Below are positions 55,267 through 62,668 of a DNA stretch of 64,000 bases, piece after piece. A program made the position numbers and the translations under genes. The notes beneath the pieces are model-generated. The model did not search any database, had not been told where the DNA came from, and saw nothing but the letters and a program-made list of their open reading frames with translations. Location: contig NZ_QLLL01000001.1 of assembly GCF_003259335.1 (NCBI RefSeq), positions 248,001-312,000 on the forward strand. Direction: 5' to 3'. How positions within the stretch are numbered: the first letter of the stretch is position 1; every line of letters starts with the position of its first letter. This stretch comes from Chitinophaga skermanii (GTDB lineage Bacteria > Bacteroidota > Bacteroidia > Chitinophagales > Chitinophagaceae).

Positions 55267-57312
55267 TTACCAAATTACTACACGCTGTGCAGCCGGTAAT
55301 ACCATTTTGTCGCTCGGGCCACATTTCCACGCATGTTCGAATTCTACTAAGTGAGGTAATGGTCCGTTAATACGATCACGTGCTGGAGCATGCGGATCAG
55401 TTTGGATTTGGTTACGTAAAGCAGCATCCGTAATGTTTGCATGCCATACTTGTGCCCAACCTAAGAAGAAGCGTTGTTGCCAGTTATGACCGTCGATTAA
55501 CGCCGGGGCAGGCTTGCCTTTCAACGATTTTTCCAACGCGTAATAAGCCAATGTTAAACCACCTAAATCGGCAATGTTTTCACCAATAGTAAGGGCACCA
55601 TTGATTTTGAAGCCCGGTAAAGCTTCAATACCATTGAAGTACTCGATATAACGGTTCGCTAAAGCATCGAAGTTTTTACGATCGCTTTCAGTCCACCAGT
55701 TTTGTAAGTTACCGTTTGCATCGTATTGAGAACCTTGGTCGTCGAAACCGTGTGTGAATTCGTGACCAATTACAGCGATAATACCACCATAGTTAATAGC
55801 ATCATCGGCGTTCGGGTTGAAGAATGGCGGTTGCAAAATACCGGCAGGGAATACTACTTCGTTGTTCAACGGGTTGTAATAAGCATTTACTGTTTGCGGT
55901 GTCATTAACCATTCAGATTTATCAACAGGTTTGCCCACTTTAGCAATCGCTTCGTTGTGGTTGTACAATGCTGTGTTTACCAAGTTTTGTACTAAGTTGT
56001 TAGCACTGATGTTGATAGAAGAATAATCTTTCCATTTATCAGGGTAACCAATTTTGTACGTAAACGCGGCTAATTTTTTATGCGCCTCTTTCTTCGTAGC
56101 ATCGCTCATCCAAGTTAATTGGTCGATACGTTCGCCGTATACGGTACGTACGTTCTCGATCATTTCAGAAACTTTCGCTTTAGAAGAGCTTGGGAAATAT
56201 TTCTCTGCGAATAATTTACCCAATGGCATACCGAGGTTAGCATCAGTAGCGCGGATGGCTCTTTCTAAACGCGGTTTTTGCGCTTTTGTGCCACGCATTA
56301 CTGTTGCGAAGAAATGGAAGTTCTCGGTATCGAATTTTGCTGGCAATGCACCCGCGAAGTGCGTTAATACTTGCCAACGTAAATAGGTTTTGAGTGTGTT
56401 GATATCAGAACTTGTTAAGAGGTTGTTTACTTTACCGAGGTAAGGTTTGTCTTGCAAGATAACAGAATCAGTTTTGATACCGTTGATGCTTAAATAGCTC
56501 AACCAGTCTAAATCCGGTGCTAATGTTTTTAATTCACCTACACCTACTTTGTTGTATGTTTTAACGGGGTCGCGCAGCTCCACGTTCGTTAATTGCAACA
56601 AGGCTAATTTCGTTTCGAAATCGAGCACGGTTTTACCTGGGTTGGCATCTTTCCAGTTGGCCAACGAGAACATTTTATTAACGTGTTGTTCGAACTCTTT
56701 ACGCACGTTTTGGGTGCTTTCGTCCTGGCGTTCGTAGTAGCTTCTTTCACCTAAGCTCAAACCATCTTGACCACCATAAACGGCGTTCATTTTAGAATCG
56801 AGTGCATCGGCATCTACATATACACCGAAGATATTGGTGATGCCGATTTTAGACAATTCAGCAGCAGTTTTCCACCATTCTTGTACGTTGTTGATGGCGT
56901 CGATTTGAAGTAAGTACGGTTGAATAGGGGTTAAACCTAATTTTTCGATCGTAGCTACATCGAGGTAAGATTTGTAGAAGTCGGCGATTTGTTGTTCTTC
57001 GCTGCCTTTTACCAAGTTTTTCTTTGTTGTGATGGTGTTGATGATACCTTTTAAACGGACTTCTTTGTTTTCTTTATCTAGTACGTTGAAGGCTCCCCAG
57101 CGACTTTCAGTGCCTGGGATAGGGTTATGCTTCTTCCAACCGCCATTAGCATAGTTATCAAAATCCTGGCAAGGTTTGAAACTATTGTCGATAGAGGATT
57201 TGTCGAATGCAGGAACCGGTTTGTTTTGAGCGTTCACTTGCCCAGCAGCCAATACGGCTACTACTGCACTTGCGCGCATCCACATCCCTGCAGTGGATTT
57301 TATATCTCTCAT
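55267..57312 (-). CDS. M13 family metallopeptidase (neprilysin/PepO-like)
   Basis: 681 residues. Signal peptide to about VNAQ28. The M13 N-terminal helical domain starts CQDFDNYANGGWKKHNPIPGTESRWGAFNVL. The zinc site is VIGHEFTHGFDDQG (HExxH) with the third ligand Glu in ENIADLGGL, and the substrate site NAYYNP is present; the C-terminal CGPSDKMVLP...VIW tail matches the family, where the last residues complete the fold. A secreted endopeptidase for short peptides. Start ATG lies after a near-consensus minus-strand TACCTTTA. Confidence 0.94.
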   Translation of the reverse strand: MRDIKSTAGMWMRASAVVAVLAAGQVNAQNKPVPAFDKSSIDNSFKPCQDFDNYANGGWKKHNPIPGTESRWGAFNVLDKENKEVRLKGIINTITTKKNLVKGSEEQQIADFYKSYLDVATIEKLGLTPIQPYLLQIDAINNVQEWWKTAAELSKIGITNIFGVYVDADALDSKMNAVYGGQDGLSLGERSYYERQDESTQNVRKEFEQHVNKMFSLANWKDANPGKTVLDFETKLALLQLTNVELRDPVKTYNKVGVGELKTLAPDLDWLSYLSINGIKTDSVILQDKPYLGKVNNLLTSSDINTLKTYLRWQVLTHFAGALPAKFDTENFHFFATVMRGTKAQKPRLERAIRATDANLGMPLGKLFAEKYFPSSSKAKVSEMIENVRTVYGERIDQLTWMSDATKKEAHKKLAAFTYKIGYPDKWKDYSSINISANNLVQNLVNTALYNHNEAIAKVGKPVDKSEWLMTPQTVNAYYNPLNNEVVFPAGILQPPFFNPNADDAINYGGIIAVIGHEFTHGFDDQGSQYDANGNLQNWWTESDRKNFDALANRYIEYFNGIEALPGFKINGALTIGENIADLGGLTLAYYALEKSLKGKPAPALIDGHNWQQRFFLGWAQVWHANITDAALRNQIQTDPHAPARDRINGPLPHLVEFEHAWKCGPSDKMVLPAAQRVVIW

Positions 57313-57415
57313 TATAAACAGATTTTAGGGTTTAAAGGTAGGGAAAAACTAAAGTTCAGCCATACATGGTCATGTTAAAACTCGGCAAGCGGTGGCAGGG
57401 CTGGGAATTATTTAG

Positions 57416-57423
57416 TAGGTTTG
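57416..57423 (+). promoter_or_regulatory. TAnnTTTG promoter element, membrane protein gene
   Basis: TAGGTTTG, 22 nt before the ATG at 57446. Confidence 0.5.
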
Positions 57424-57445
57424 CGTTGGATAATAAATTAATCGC

Positions 57446-57979
57446 ATGCCATTTTCATTTACACTGTACAGGTTTTTAACGGGCTTTATTTTAATCGTTT
57501 CCGGTCTTTTTAGCATGATCGCTGTTCTGGGTATTATTATTTCACCAAGTATTCAAGCGCTATTAAGTGCCATGATGGTGGGTGCGCCTTTGATACAAGC
57601 AATACTTTCGCAAGCGATCCAACGTAGCTTAATTCACGGAGGTTACCCCGTTAAGCAAAGTACCCCGGGTGGATTGCGTGTAATGAGTATTATTGCCATT
57701 GTAATTGGCGCATTAATGGTATGGAGTTTCACTACTTTACTTTTCAACCCGGAGGCTATTATCGACGTTATTTTAAATGATCCTGCTGTGCGTAAGCAAA
57801 ACCCGGATGTACTGAAAGATCGCGATATTTATATCAAAACACTACGTGTATTAGCTGGTATCATGATCGTGTACGGCGCTATAATTCTAACAAACTGTAG
57901 CCTAGCATTACGCTATTTGAAAGTTTGGCAACACCGTCGCCACGATGATGAAAACATTACCTTCGATATAGAAGAATAG
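57446..57979 (+). CDS. Hypothetical membrane protein
   Basis: 177 residues, four hydrophobic segments (about 10-32, 37-57, 78-100, 133-155) and a charged, His/Arg/Asp-rich C-terminus (WQHRRHDDENITFDIEE). Not recognised. Located between the divergent M13 gene and rarA in the same direction as rarA, 63 nt upstream of it. Confidence 0.7.
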   Translation: MPFSFTLYRFLTGFILIVSGLFSMIAVLGIIISPSIQALLSAMMVGAPLIQAILSQAIQRSLIHGGYPVKQSTPGGLRVMSIIAIVIGALMVWSFTTLLFNPEAIIDVILNDPAVRKQNPDVLKDRDIYIKTLRVLAGIMIVYGAIILTNCSLALRYLKVWQHRRHDDENITFDIEE

Positions 57980-58042
57980 GCAAACGAATTACGAGCCCCT
58001 TTGCTACACTAACCCAAACCATCACCGGTAAAAGCAAAGCAA

Positions 58043-59314
58043 ATGACAACACATTCTTCCATTCCCTTGGCAGAAAGGTTAAGACCCGCTACCCTAGAAG
58101 ATTTAGTAGGGCAGGAGCATTTAACCGGCGAGGGAAGTATTTTACGTAAAGCCTTGGCACAAGGAAAAATTCCCTCCATGATACTATGGGGCCCTCCAGG
58201 GGTGGGAAAAACAACGATTGCCAACATTATAGCACATACCTTAAATGTACCTTTTTACACCTTAAGCGCTATCGCCGCCGGTGTGAAAGAAGTACGTGAA
58301 GTAATTGAAATCGCGAAGCACCAACAACAAGCCGTATTGTTCATCGACGAGATTCACCGTTTCAATAAATCCCAACAAGATGCATTGCTCGGTGCCGTGG
58401 AGAAAGGTACTATTACATTGATAGGCGCCACCACGGAAAACCCATCGTTCGAAGTAAACGCAGCATTGCTGTCACGCTCCCAAGTATATGTATTAAAACC
58501 ACTCGGCCCGCCCGATTTCTTGCAATTGCTTACGCAAGCCATGCAAAAAGATGCCTGGTTAGCTACGAAGAACATCGAATTAAAAGAAACAGAAGCCCTT
58601 TACAACATTGCCGGTGGCGACGCCCGTAAGCTGTTGAACTTATTCGAATTAGTGGTAGATACTTTGCAAGAAGACCCGATCGTTATCACCAATCAAAAAG
58701 TAATGGACATTGCCCAACAGCGTGTAGCCATTTATGATAAAACGGGTGAGCAACACTACGATATTATTTCCGCCTTTATCAAATCCATCCGGGGAAGCGA
58801 TCCTAATGCCGCTGTATATTACTTGGCACGCATGATTGCAGGTGGAGAAGATGTAAAATTCATTGCACGCCGATTGGTGATCTTAGCCTCGGAAGATATC
58901 GGGAATGCCAATCCCAACGCGCTATTACTCGCAACAAATACCTTTCAAGCCGTGTCTATGATTGGGTATCCCGAATCGCGGATTATCCTCTCGCAATGTG
59001 TTACCTATTTGGCTTCATCACCGAAAAGTAACGCCTCGTACATGGCCATCAATAAAGCACAAAGTTTGGTTACACAAACCGGCGATTTACCTGTTCCTTT
59101 GCACATTCGCAATGCGCCTACAAAGTTGATGAAAGATCAAGGTTATGGTAAAAATTACCAATACGCCCACGATTACACGAACAACTTTGTACACCAAGAA
59201 TTCTTACCCGATGCCATCAAGAACACAAAGCTTTACGACCCCGGTAAGAATGCCCGTGAAGATGAATTGAGACGCTACTTGAAAGCGATGTGGAAAGAAA
59301 AATATAACTACTAA
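58043..59314 (+). CDS. rarA: Replication-associated recombination protein A (AAA+ ATPase)
   Basis: 423 residues. LAERLRPATLEDLVGQEHLTG start, Walker A GPPGVGKT at 50-57, Walker B AVLFIDEIHRFNKSQQDALL, sensor-1 TLIGATTENPSF, and the MgsA C-terminal segment (DPNAAVYYLARMIAGGEDVKFIARRLVILASEDIG). It acts at stalled replication forks. Own terminator follows; the following spacer is the longest in the window. Confidence 0.94.
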   Translation: MTTHSSIPLAERLRPATLEDLVGQEHLTGEGSILRKALAQGKIPSMILWGPPGVGKTTIANIIAHTLNVPFYTLSAIAAGVKEVREVIEIAKHQQQAVLFIDEIHRFNKSQQDALLGAVEKGTITLIGATTENPSFEVNAALLSRSQVYVLKPLGPPDFLQLLTQAMQKDAWLATKNIELKETEALYNIAGGDARKLLNLFELVVDTLQEDPIVITNQKVMDIAQQRVAIYDKTGEQHYDIISAFIKSIRGSDPNAAVYYLARMIAGGEDVKFIARRLVILASEDIGNANPNALLLATNTFQAVSMIGYPESRIILSQCVTYLASSPKSNASYMAINKAQSLVTQTGDLPVPLHIRNAPTKLMKDQGYGKNYQYAHDYTNNFVHQEFLPDAIKNTKLYDPGKNAREDELRRYLKAMWKEKYNY

Positions 59315-59323
59315 TATTCGACA

Positions 59324-59353
59324 AAAGGCTGTATGAAAATGCAGCCTTTTTTT
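59324..59353 (+). terminator. Terminator of rarA
   Basis: 11-bp stem AAAGGCTGTAT/ATGCAGCCTTT (59324-59334 and 59339-59349, one wobble), loop GAAA, then T-run. Confidence 0.85.
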
Positions 59354-59409
59354 GTGCTTATCCTTAGTATGTCGCAAAGCTACTTACAAGGTGCTTAAAT
59401 ATACCAAAG

Positions 59410-59514
59410 CCTTTGACTTCCCTTTGACGAGCCTTTAAAAACCCTTTGAAAAGCCTTTGACCACCCTTTGACTGTAGTCAACGACCCTTTGACTTGCCTT
59501 TGAAAGACTTTAAC
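59410..59514. repeat. 11-nt-period CCTTTGA repeat array (spacer 3)
   Basis: CCTTT at 59410, 59421, 59432, 59443, 59454 and 59465 (five exact 11-nt steps), then 59486 (gap of 21) and 59497 (11). Units alternate GCCTTTGA and CCCTTTGA. The sequence differs from the CCATGTA arrays but the step is the same. Located between the rarA terminator and pbpC terminator (converging genes). Confidence 0.88.
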
Positions 59515-59595
59515 CGGTAGTTGGCAGTAGTTGCCAAAAGTTATTGTCGCAAATAGACCGCTTGAGGTATTAATTGGTGCTTTTATAATATCTCC

Positions 59596-59708
59596 CAATG
59601 TTCTTCTAATGTTATTTCAATGGTAAAACCGCGTCTTTGCTATGTCGAGATATATTACCCATATATTTCCCATATACCTGGGATGTTATTTCCATATATC
59701 CAACATAT
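59596..59708. repeat. 11-nt-period AATG / CATAT repeat array (spacer 3)
   Basis: [C/T]AATG at 59596, 59607 and 59618, CTATG at 59640 and TATAT at 59651 (steps 11, 11, 22, 11). CATAT follows at 59660, 59671, 59693 and 59704 (11, 22, 11). Two weaker sub-arrays with the same period in the same spacer as the CCTTTGA array. Confidence 0.7.
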
Positions 59709-59714
59709 GGTAGT

Positions 59715-60122
59715 TACCAAGTTTTTGTCGACAAAAAGCTTATCTATACGTGTAGAGATCGGTGCGACCCGCGCCAGCATAGGGTTGGAGTCGGTAAAAT
59801 ATGTTAGATGCCCGAAAACACTAGCTTTTTTTCTAAGAGATTTACTGGTAGCAGGTTTGCTGGAAGTAGTGCTGTGCTATAAAAGGTTTCAGCGGAAAAT
59901 AGGTGCCTTATTGCGACTATATTTCAGTCGTTTTGGATAGCTCGTTTTGACGACGTAGATCCGTTTTTTTAAATTGCGATTTAAGCGTGTAATAAGGCTC
60001 ATTTTTGCCATTATTCTTGGAGAGTGATAATTGATTGGAATAAAACAATAAGGTCTAAAATCGCCTAAAAATAGCCTTTAGGAAATGGCGTTTTTAGTCA
60101 ATACCCAGCCTGGTTGTACGTG
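59715..60122. other. Remaining part of the rarA-pbpC spacer
   Basis: No convincing gene. A terminator-like structure occurs at 60062-60095 on the plus strand (CGCC/GGCG with an inner CCTAAA/TTTAGG stem, then TTTTT) without any gene in front of it, so a small RNA starting within this stretch is possible. Confidence 0.35.
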
Positions 60123-60124
60123 AT

Positions 60125-60164
60125 TGAAAATCAATACAATCAAGCTGAGGTGCTTGATTGTATT
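60125..60164 (-). terminator. Terminator of pbpC, overlapping its stop codon
   Basis: 12-13-bp stem AATACAATCAAGC/GCTTGATTGTATT at 60133-60145 and 60152-60164. The pbpC stop codon (60163-60165) is partly inside the stem. Minus-strand U-tract is short. Confidence 0.65.
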
Positions 60165-62568
60165 AGAGTTTACGCTTGTTATCTTTCTCTAGGATTTCGA
60201 AAGTTTGTTGGATTTGTTCGCCGTCTTCATCCACGATGGTCAAGGTATGTTTGCCTGCTTTAGGTTTGAAAGCTAACTGGTGATAAGTTTCCGTGGTGCC
60301 AATGTATTCGTTGTCTAAATGCCAGAATACTTTTGCTTGGCTATTGCGATGCGTGGCTTTGAAAACTGTTTGTCCTTGTGTACCATCAATTTCTATTGGG
60401 ATATAGATTTTAGCCCCTTGCCTTGGGTAAATTAACTCCATACTATGCCCTTGTTCTGCATTCGGTTCACAACCTGGTTTGTAGGGAGGCAATGGCGCGT
60501 ATACATGTTTGGTGCGGTAATAAAACTCCATAGCGGGCGGCAGTACAAACCACGATTTGTGCTGCATATTATACGGCGATTCGCAGCTTTCCGTTACACG
60601 GTATTGCCCCGTGGGATCGAGGTGTACTAATTGGTGATAAGGGCATACCGGTGCACGTTGACAAGATACCGGTAATAACATCGTATCAACATCTACGCAA
60701 TGCTCGCCTACCCTATAGCCACTTTGCCTGCATACAGCTATTTTCGACATGCCCGCTTGCGGTTCGTTGAACCAAGCGGTGTTGGATAATTGCCTAAATA
60801 TCTCGAACATAATGGGGGCTGCTGTTTGCACACCCACTAAGCCTGGCCTTCCTTCACCATCGGCATTACCTACCCACACACCTACTACGTACTTCGGTGT
60901 AATACCAATGGCCCAACCATCTCTAAAGCCAAAGCTTGTACCTGTTTTCCAAGCTACGCGTTGTGTGCTGGAAAACTGTTGCCAAAGTAATTCTTCACCG
61001 GGGCGCATCACTTCTTCCATCGCTTGCAATGTATACCAAATAGCGCCCGCATTTACCGGCCCATTCGTAGAAGGAGAGTGCTTAGAAGCGAGTTGATTGT
61101 TCGCGATATATTGTGGTGCATGCACGTCATCTTCATCATACTTACCATTCAAATCCTGGTAATGCAATAATAAGCGGCCCATGCTGGCATACATACCTGT
61201 TAATTCCCACAAAGTAGTTTCTCCACCGCCCAAAATCATCGATAAACCATAGTGCCCAGACGGCCTGTTCAAAGTAGTGATCCCCATACGTTTTAGCAAT
61301 GCATGAAAACGTTCAGTTCTATACTGGCGTAACATGCCCACCGATGGAATATTCAACGACCGCGATAATGCCCGCGAAGCCGCTACGGCACCATCAAATC
61401 CAAGATCAAAGTTTTGCGGTGTATAACCTGCAATTTGTGTAGGCACATCGGCAATCAATGAATTCGGTAAGATCAAACCATCGGTTAACATGGCGCTGTA
61501 TAATAATGGTTTTAACGTACTACCCGGGCTGCGGGGTGCTTGGATAATATCGACATGACTTTGCAGTTCTGGATTTTCGGGGTGATAAATATTCCCCACA
61601 TAAGCTAATGTGTTCCCCGTTTCAAGATCTAGCACAAGGGCAGCTGCGTTGTTGATATTGTTCGCTTTTAGTCCTACGTGATGGCGGTCTAAGATGCGGG
61701 TAACATTCAACTGTAAATCCCCATCAAGCGTACTTTGCAAACGGGTTTCTACAGCTATCTTTTGCTTGGCTAAATCTTTCTTGAATTTATCTAATAAGTG
61801 GGGTGCTAATTGGGGCAATGCATACGGCTGATCGGGTATCGGTTCTAGCTTCGCCAAGTTGCAGGCCGCGGCATCGAGGGTACCGTTGTCGCGGAGTTTA
61901 TCGAGCAATTGGTTTCGTTTATTCGTAAGTGTTTGCCTGTTCCTACCAGGATGTACGAGTGCCGGGGAATTGGGTAATACAGCTAAGGCAGCCATTTCAC
62001 CCCAGGATAGTTGTTCGGGGCGGCGACCGTAGTAGCGCCAAGCTGCTGCTTCTAAGCCTACCACGTTACCACCGAAGGGCGCGTTGCTGGCGTATAAGGC
62101 GAGGATGGTGTTTTTTGAATAGCGGAATTCTAAACGGGTAGCCATCACCATTTCAATACACTTCTGCCACAAAGTACGCGGCTGGTCGCGGTACAAACGA
62201 ATAACTTGCATGGTAATGGTACTGCCACCACTCACTACTTTCTTCCCACTAATATTCTGCTTTAAAGCACGCGACATAGCTACCGGGTCTACGCCCCAAT
62301 GGTACCTAAAACGTTTGTCTTCATACGCTAAAATACATGCCTCAAACTTCTCCGGTACTTTCTTAATGGCTGGGAAGCGCCATTGTCCGTCGTTTGCAAT
62401 GGTTGCGGATAATAAGTTGCCGTTGCTGTCTTCAATCACATAGGAGGTTGGCGTGTTGAATAGTTTTTTCGGTAGAATGAAATAGTATCCAATAAGCAGT
62501 ATGCCTACTACAATCAATAATTTCTTTCTTCTTACTACCCAATGTTTAAAGCGTTCCCAAATTTTCAT
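60163..62568 (-). CDS. pbpC: Penicillin-binding protein 1C
   Basis: 801 residues. Short cytoplasmic tail and one membrane helix (about 17-33), a GT51 transglycosylase domain (about 45-220; catalytic E83 in AYEDKRF, GGSTITMQ), a transpeptidase domain (about 300-600; S350-TLK353, SRSLN, KTGTSFGFRDGWAIG), and the C-terminal BiPBP_C beta domain (about 710-795). It polymerises and crosslinks peptidoglycan in the periplasm. The downstream half of an alpha-2-macroglobulin gene precedes it in the same direction, the classical yfhM-pbpC pairing. Confidence 0.94.
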   Translation of the reverse strand: MKIWERFKHWVVRRKKLLIVVGILLIGYYFILPKKLFNTPTSYVIEDSNGNLLSATIANDGQWRFPAIKKVPEKFEACILAYEDKRFRYHWGVDPVAMSRALKQNISGKKVVSGGSTITMQVIRLYRDQPRTLWQKCIEMVMATRLEFRYSKNTILALYASNAPFGGNVVGLEAAAWRYYGRRPEQLSWGEMAALAVLPNSPALVHPGRNRQTLTNKRNQLLDKLRDNGTLDAAACNLAKLEPIPDQPYALPQLAPHLLDKFKKDLAKQKIAVETRLQSTLDGDLQLNVTRILDRHHVGLKANNINNAAALVLDLETGNTLAYVGNIYHPENPELQSHVDIIQAPRSPGSTLKPLLYSAMLTDGLILPNSLIADVPTQIAGYTPQNFDLGFDGAVAASRALSRSLNIPSVGMLRQYRTERFHALLKRMGITTLNRPSGHYGLSMILGGGETTLWELTGMYASMGRLLLHYQDLNGKYDEDDVHAPQYIANNQLASKHSPSTNGPVNAGAIWYTLQAMEEVMRPGEELLWQQFSSTQRVAWKTGTSFGFRDGWAIGITPKYVVGVWVGNADGEGRPGLVGVQTAAPIMFEIFRQLSNTAWFNEPQAGMSKIAVCRQSGYRVGEHCVDVDTMLLPVSCQRAPVCPYHQLVHLDPTGQYRVTESCESPYNMQHKSWFVLPPAMEFYYRTKHVYAPLPPYKPGCEPNAEQGHSMELIYPRQGAKIYIPIEIDGTQGQTVFKATHRNSQAKVFWHLDNEYIGTTETYHQLAFKPKAGKHTLTIVDEDGEQIQQTFEILEKDNKRKL

Positions 62569-62585
62569 ACTTCTATATATAGCAA

Positions 62586-62642
62586 CATGCCATTTCTTAT
62601 TGCAGGTAAATTAACACCTTTATCGCAATAAGAAATGGCATG
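62586..62642 (-). promoter_or_regulatory. 18-bp perfect hairpin between A2M and pbpC
   Basis: Arms 62586-62603 and 62625-62642 are exact complements of 18 nt around a 21-nt loop that itself has AGGT/ACCT. No U-tract follows on the minus strand, so it is not a plain terminator. Lies in the 100-nt intercistronic space. Confidence 0.6.
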
Positions 62643-62668
62643 CGCATTTCTTTAAAAAAACGATTTTA

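Noticed and set aside
59395..59598. 67-codon minus-strand frame running through the CCTTTGA array
   Set aside because: It encodes an 11-residue periodic peptide only because an 11-nt repeat reads through all three frames; no start context or family resemblance.
59620..59940. 106-codon plus-strand frame in the rarA-pbpC spacer
   Set aside because: Begins at a weak start, runs through the AT-rich periodic array, has unusual composition and no recognisable domain.
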